DNA of 15,932 nt, taken from CAZXWK01 sp964644675. GTDB taxonomy: Bacteria; Actinomycetota; Coriobacteriia; Anaerosomatales; JAAXUF01. Below are positions 12,818 to 15,932 of this stretch, in pieces. The stretch covers positions 1 through 15,932 of the forward strand of contig CAZXWK010000044.1 in assembly GCA_964644675.1 (NCBI GenBank). The letters run 5' to 3'. Numbering within the stretch: the stretch's first letter is position 1; each line of letters opens with the position of its first letter. Made by a program: the position numbers and the translations under genes. The notes beneath the pieces are model-generated. The model searched no databases and had not been told where the DNA came from. It saw only the letters and a list, made by a program, of their open reading frames with translations.

Positions 12818-13369
12818 CTAGTCGGCGTCGTCGATCGGCGCCCAAGCCGCCGGCTGTGCGTGATCGGTGAAGTAGCGCATCTCGTGCGTGGGCCGGAAGC
12901 CGAGCTGCTCGTACAGTGGCCGTCCCTCGTCACTCGCGTGGAGCGTGATGACCGGCGCACCGGCCTGGGTCGCGCAGTCGATGAGCTTGGTCATGAGCGC
13001 CCGAGCGATTCCGCGGCGGCGGAGCTCGGGGACGACGTACATGCCCAGCGCGTAGGCCTGCAGACCCTTGAGGTTGCGGACTCCCGGCGGCACGCGTTGC
13101 CAGACGAGCACGACGCTGCCCACGGGCTTCGCGCGTTGATCGACTTCGACCGTCTCGGACTCCTGTGGCAGCTCCTCGGCCATGAAACCGGAACAGCCGC
13201 CGGAGGCGAACTCCTCGAGCAGGTACTGGCGCGCGAGCGGATCGACCTGGGCGAGGCGCCGCTCGTCGATCCATCCCATCTCGCGGAACATGCGAGCTCG
13301 GAAGTCGACGATCGCCGGCACGTCACCGATGTTCGCCTGGCGGATGCGGATGCGCGGGTCGGGGGTCAC
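12818..13369 (-). CDS. GNAT-family N-acetyltransferase
   Basis: The 183-residue protein starts with the usual GNAT strand and helix (IRIRQANIGDVPAIVDF, 6-23) and has motif A in ALGMYVVPELRRRGIARALM (107-126), where RRRGIA binds the acetyl-CoA pyrophosphate. Motif B is HASDEGRPLYEQLGF (144-158). The substrate cannot be told from sequence. The GTG at 13369 is chosen because GAGGAG lies five bases upstream and because the GNAT fold begins there; an upstream in-frame extension overlaps the zinc-ribbon gene. It is 26 bases downstream of that gene and could be the last gene of the feo unit. It converges on sdaAB with 36 bases between stops. Confidence 0.9.
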   Translation of the reverse strand: MTPDPRIRIRQANIGDVPAIVDFRARMFREMGWIDERRLAQVDPLARQYLLEEFASGGCSGFMAEELPQESETVEVDQRAKPVGSVVLVWQRVPPGVRNLKGLQAYALGMYVVPELRRRGIARALMTKLIDCATQAGAPVITLHASDEGRPLYEQLGFRPTHEMRYFTDHAQPAAWAPIDDAD

Positions 13370-13395
13370 ACGGGCTCCTCGGACGCGGGTCGTTC

Positions 13396-13638
13396 CTACG
13401 ATTCCGAGTCTACCCCCGTCGCCGGAGCCGTCACGCCACGACCCGGCCGGGATTCGTCGTTGCGGGCGCCCGGGCGCGTATCGCCGCCGGGCATCGGCAC
13501 GCCGCACGAGCTCGCCCCGGCGATCGCACACGCGGCGCAGCGACCGTCGCAGTTCGCGACCTTGAGCGCGTTGCAGCGCGGGCAGCGCAGCTCGCTCGAC
13601 TCCAGCCCGCACTCGGGGCATCTCGGCAGGATGGCCAT
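13396..13638 (-). CDS. Small zinc-ribbon-like protein downstream of feoB
   Basis: This 80-residue protein has eight cysteines in its first 45 residues. C7-x2-C10 and C19-x2-C22 form a standard zinc ribbon (CPECG...CPRC). C30-x3-C34-x2-C37 and C45 (CDGRCAAC...SCG) form a second metal-binding set. The tail (about 48-80) is arginine/proline-rich and looks disordered. It begins 13 bases after the feoB stop with a G-rich ribosome site, so it is cotranscribed. The place is where other bacteria keep feoC or a cysteine-rich FeoB-associated membrane protein, but this one has no membrane helix. A role in sensing or handling iron for FeoB is a guess. Confidence 0.77.
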   Translation of the reverse strand: MAILPRCPECGLESSELRCPRCNALKVANCDGRCAACAIAGASSCGVPMPGGDTRPGARNDESRPGRGVTAPATGVDSES

Positions 13639-13651
13639 CGTCGCCGCCCCC

Positions 13652-15508
13652 CTACGCGATTCCGAGGATGCGGGCGACGATGCCGCCCAGCGTGAACGCG
13701 ATGCCGATGGACGCCGCGAACAGGCCCACGGTGTAGAGCCAGCCGCGCTCCTTGAACACGACCATGATCGAGGCGATGCACGGCACGAACAGGGTGATCG
13801 TGATCATCGCGACCAGCAGCTGCGGGTCGGTGAGGTGCATCGAGAAGAAGCCCGCCGCGCCGAAGTCGCGCCGCACGAAGCCCATCACGAACGCCGCGCC
13901 CGCCTGCGGCGGCAGGCCGAGCCACCCGACGGTGAGCGGCGCCGCGACGCGGACGACCCACGCGAGCACGCCCGTCACCTGCAGGATCGAGATCAGGGCC
14001 GCGCCGACCAGGAAGAAGACGGTGACCTCCTTCATGAAGCCCCACACCTTGACGCCGGTCTTGCGCACGACGTTGTCGAGGCGCGGGAGCCTGAGCGACG
14101 GCAGGTCGATGAGCAGCTCGGTGGACTCGCCGGGGACGAGTTTGTTCAGCGCGGTCCCCAGCGCCACGAAGATGACGAGCAGCGCGCCCAGATAGGCCGC
14201 CGTGTACGCCGCGCCGGTCTTGGACATGAGCGCGGCGATGACCGCGATCTGCGCCGAACACGGCACGGCGATCGCCATGAGCGCGGTCGCGATGAACCGC
14301 TCGCGCTTGCTGCCCAGGATGCGCGTGGTCAGCGTGCCCATCGTGATGCAGCCCAGGCCGAGGATGAGCGGGATGACCGCGCGGCCGTTCAGGCCCATCG
14401 CGGTCAACGAGCGGTCGGCGAGCGCCGCGATGCGGGGCAGGTAGCCCGAGTCCTCGAGCAGCGCGAGCAGCAGGTAGAACGCGGTGACGAGCGGCAGGAT
14501 GACCGCGAGCAGGTACGTCGGCGTCATCGTGAGCACGCCGAACTCGCCCGCGAGAATCACGTACATCGGCGAGCCGGGCGCGAAGACCTGCCCCACCACT
14601 CCCTGCACGAACGGGATGTAGTAGCCCTGCATGATCGTGCCCTCGAGGAAGCCGACCACGCCGCCCGCGACCCACTGGCCGATGACCACGTACATCCCCG
14701 CGAGCAGGAGCAGCAGCATCGGCACGCCCGTGAGCGGGTGCATCATCGCGTGGCTCAGCTTCGCCGAGAAGGACGCACCCTGCGTGCTCTCGGTGATCAC
14801 GTGTCCGCAGATGTCGTTGACGCGGTGGCGCCGGCGCAGGTAGATCTCGTCGCGCTTGGCGCCGGCCGCGATGCCGTGGCGCGCGCTGACGACCTCGTCG
14901 CCCTCGAGAACCATGAGCGCCTCTGCCCGCGTGCCCACGCGCGCCGCCATCTCGACGATGTCGGCGTCGAGCTCGGGGTCCGCGTGCCCGACCCGGGCGC
15001 GCGGCAGAGCGGCCACGATGTCGTCGATGCCGGCGCGGTTCACGGCGACCGTCTCGATGACCGGCACGCCGAGCAGGTCCTCGAGCAGGTCGCGGTCGAT
15101 CCCGACGCCGGAGCGCCGCGCCTCGTCGGCCATGTTGAGCGCGACGATCATGCGCTTGCCCATGTCGAGCAGCTGCAGCGTCAGGAACAGGTCGCGCTCG
15201 AGGTGCACCGCGTCGACGACGTTCACCACGATGTCGCCCGACAGGATGATGTCGCGCGCGACGGTCTCCTCGTCGTTGAACGACGAGACGCCGTAGACGC
15301 CGGGGGTGTCGACGACGTCGTGCTCGCCCAGGCGGCCGCGCGTGAGCTCGACCGTGGTGCCGGGGAAGTTGCTGACGTCGACGTAGGTGCCGGTCAGCGC
15401 GTTGAAGACGACCGACTTGCCCACGTTCGGGTTGCCGGCCAGGACGACCGTCTCGGCGCCGGCGCGTGCCTGCGTGCCGGCAGCGCTGTGACAGTGTGCG
15501 TCACTCAT
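13652..15508 (-). CDS. feoB: Ferrous iron transporter FeoB
   Basis: The 618-residue protein imports Fe2+ across the cytoplasmic membrane. The N-terminal G domain shows G1 GNPNVGKS (25-32), G2 within FPGTTVE (48-54), G3 DTPG (67-70) and G4 NMAD (125-128), followed by the helical switch region. The membrane part has the FeoB features LLEDSGYLPRIA, GLGCITMGTLTTR and VPCSAQIAVI; the gate sequence GCITM is a variant of the commoner GCNVP, and the two cysteines remain. Length is at the short end for FeoB, because the C-terminal tail is brief. AAAGGAG precedes the ATG at 15508. It lies 76 bases downstream of feoA and 13 bases upstream of the zinc-ribbon gene, all on the same strand. Confidence 0.97.
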   Translation of the reverse strand: MSDAHCHSAAGTQARAGAETVVLAGNPNVGKSVVFNALTGTYVDVSNFPGTTVELTRGRLGEHDVVDTPGVYGVSSFNDEETVARDIILSGDIVVNVVDAVHLERDLFLTLQLLDMGKRMIVALNMADEARRSGVGIDRDLLEDLLGVPVIETVAVNRAGIDDIVAALPRARVGHADPELDADIVEMAARVGTRAEALMVLEGDEVVSARHGIAAGAKRDEIYLRRRHRVNDICGHVITESTQGASFSAKLSHAMMHPLTGVPMLLLLLAGMYVVIGQWVAGGVVGFLEGTIMQGYYIPFVQGVVGQVFAPGSPMYVILAGEFGVLTMTPTYLLAVILPLVTAFYLLLALLEDSGYLPRIAALADRSLTAMGLNGRAVIPLILGLGCITMGTLTTRILGSKRERFIATALMAIAVPCSAQIAVIAALMSKTGAAYTAAYLGALLVIFVALGTALNKLVPGESTELLIDLPSLRLPRLDNVVRKTGVKVWGFMKEVTVFFLVGAALISILQVTGVLAWVVRVAAPLTVGWLGLPPQAGAAFVMGFVRRDFGAAGFFSMHLTDPQLLVAMITITLFVPCIASIMVVFKERGWLYTVGLFAASIGIAFTLGGIVARILGIA

Positions 15509-15584
15509 GGATGCAACTCCTTTGCGTCATGCTGGCCGAGCAGGCCTGGGTGTCGCTCGCGCCTTAGCGCAGGCGGCCCTGGAG

Positions 15585-15887
15585 TCAGCTGCTCAACCTG
15601 CGGACGCTGATTCGCTTGGCAAGCGAGCGTCCGACTGCGATTTCCTGGCGTCCGCTCTTCAACACGAGCGGGCCAGCTGGGATGCGGGTCACGCACTCGA
15701 CGCACGCGCCCTCGGCCATCCCGAAGCGGAGGGCCTGCATGCGCGCGTGGGCGTCGTCCACCGAGACGATCTCGATCCGCTCGCCCTTGCGGATGCAGTC
15801 GAGCGAGCACGTGGCGCAGACGGTTGCGGCGGCGATGTCGTCAACGACCTCGCCGGCCTGCGTGATGTTGTGCTCGCTCGGGGTCAT
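15585..15887 (-). CDS. feoA: FeoA-domain protein with N-terminal cysteine motif
   Basis: The 100-residue protein has the FeoA SH3-like core (about 33-97): IRKGERIEIVSV, then LRFGMAEGACVECVTRIP and a final strand ending ISVRRLSS. FeoA binds FeoB from the cytoplasm and is needed for ferrous iron uptake. An N-terminal extension of about 30 residues carries C24-x2-C27-x3-C31, and two more cysteines (62, 65) lie in the core, so metal binding or redox sensing is possible. GGAGG lies six bases before the ATG at 15887. Only 45 bases upstream are visible, so the promoter of the feo unit cannot be judged. Confidence 0.92.
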   Translation of the reverse strand: MTPSEHNITQAGEVVDDIAAATVCATCSLDCIRKGERIEIVSVDDAHARMQALRFGMAEGACVECVTRIPAGPLVLKSGRQEIAVGRSLAKRISVRRLSS

Positions 15888-15932
15888 GCATGCCTCCGGA
15901 CGGGTTCGGAGCGGGTGTCTCGGCGTGGGGCT

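Noticed and set aside
12806..15610. A 934-codon open frame on the plus strand opposite feoA/feoB and the GNAT gene
   Set aside because: Its product is a repetitive mix of Arg, His, Asp, Glu and Ala with no domain, as expected from the complement of high-GC genes. The opposite strand carries clear FeoB, zinc-ribbon and GNAT motifs.
1..15932. tRNA, rRNA, CRISPR array, prophage or insertion sequence
   Set aside because: I looked on both strands and saw no repeat-spacer pattern, transposase or integrase motifs, or recognisable tRNA or rRNA segments.

Overview
This is a high-GC, gene-dense window from what is probably an anaerobic actinobacterium. The evidence is GTG starts, TAnnnT-type -10 elements six bases from start codons (leaderless genes), a tandem pafB/pafC WYL-regulator pair, a split L-serine dehydratase, and an HcpR/Hcp nitrosative-stress cluster. 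A Coriobacteriia-like lineage is my inference; there is no rRNA or other marker to prove it. I see no tRNA, rRNA, CRISPR array, insertion sequence or phage gene, so this looks like ordinary chromosome.

Layout. (1) Bases 1-3303 hold a nitric-oxide/hydroxylamine stress module: a left-truncated class I hybrid cluster protein gene (hcp), a small ferredoxin with an unusual second cluster site and a C-terminal CxxC pair, a YgbA-family protein, and a divergent Crp/Fnr-type regulator (hcpR). A perfect palindrome with the known HcpR/FNR-like pattern sits between ygbA and hcpR. A strongly folded inverted-repeat element lies between the ferredoxin gene and hcp. (2) Bases 3309-5075 encode two membrane proteins of unknown role: one with seven predicted helices and one with a single anchor plus a long helical domain. 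(3) The 330-base gap 5076-5405 holds a promoter for the upstream pair, a candidate small RNA with C-rich loops and its own terminator, and the pafB promoter region. (4) Bases 5406-7859 are pafB-pafC plus a translationally coupled lipoprotein gene. (5) Bases 7915-11280 hold a second small lipoprotein and a DinG-type iron-sulfur helicase fused to a DEDD exonuclease. Its promoter resembles the PafBC-dependent RecA-NDp DNA-damage promoter. (6) Bases 11427-12781 hold an anchored protein and a divergent L-serine dehydratase beta subunit. (7) Bases 12818-15887 read leftward as feoA, feoB, a small zinc-ribbon protein and a GNAT acetyltransferase.

How they work together. HcpR probably senses nitrosative stress and controls ygbA-ferredoxin and perhaps hcp; the ferredoxin is a plausible electron donor to Hcp. 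PafBC may activate the exonuclease-helicase gene a few kilobases away. FeoA/FeoB import ferrous iron, which the iron-sulfur proteins in this window need. The most interesting items are the HcpR palindrome and its class II spacing, the RecA-NDp-like leaderless promoter of the helicase, the candidate small RNA near 5190-5292, and the folded element at 1333-1464.
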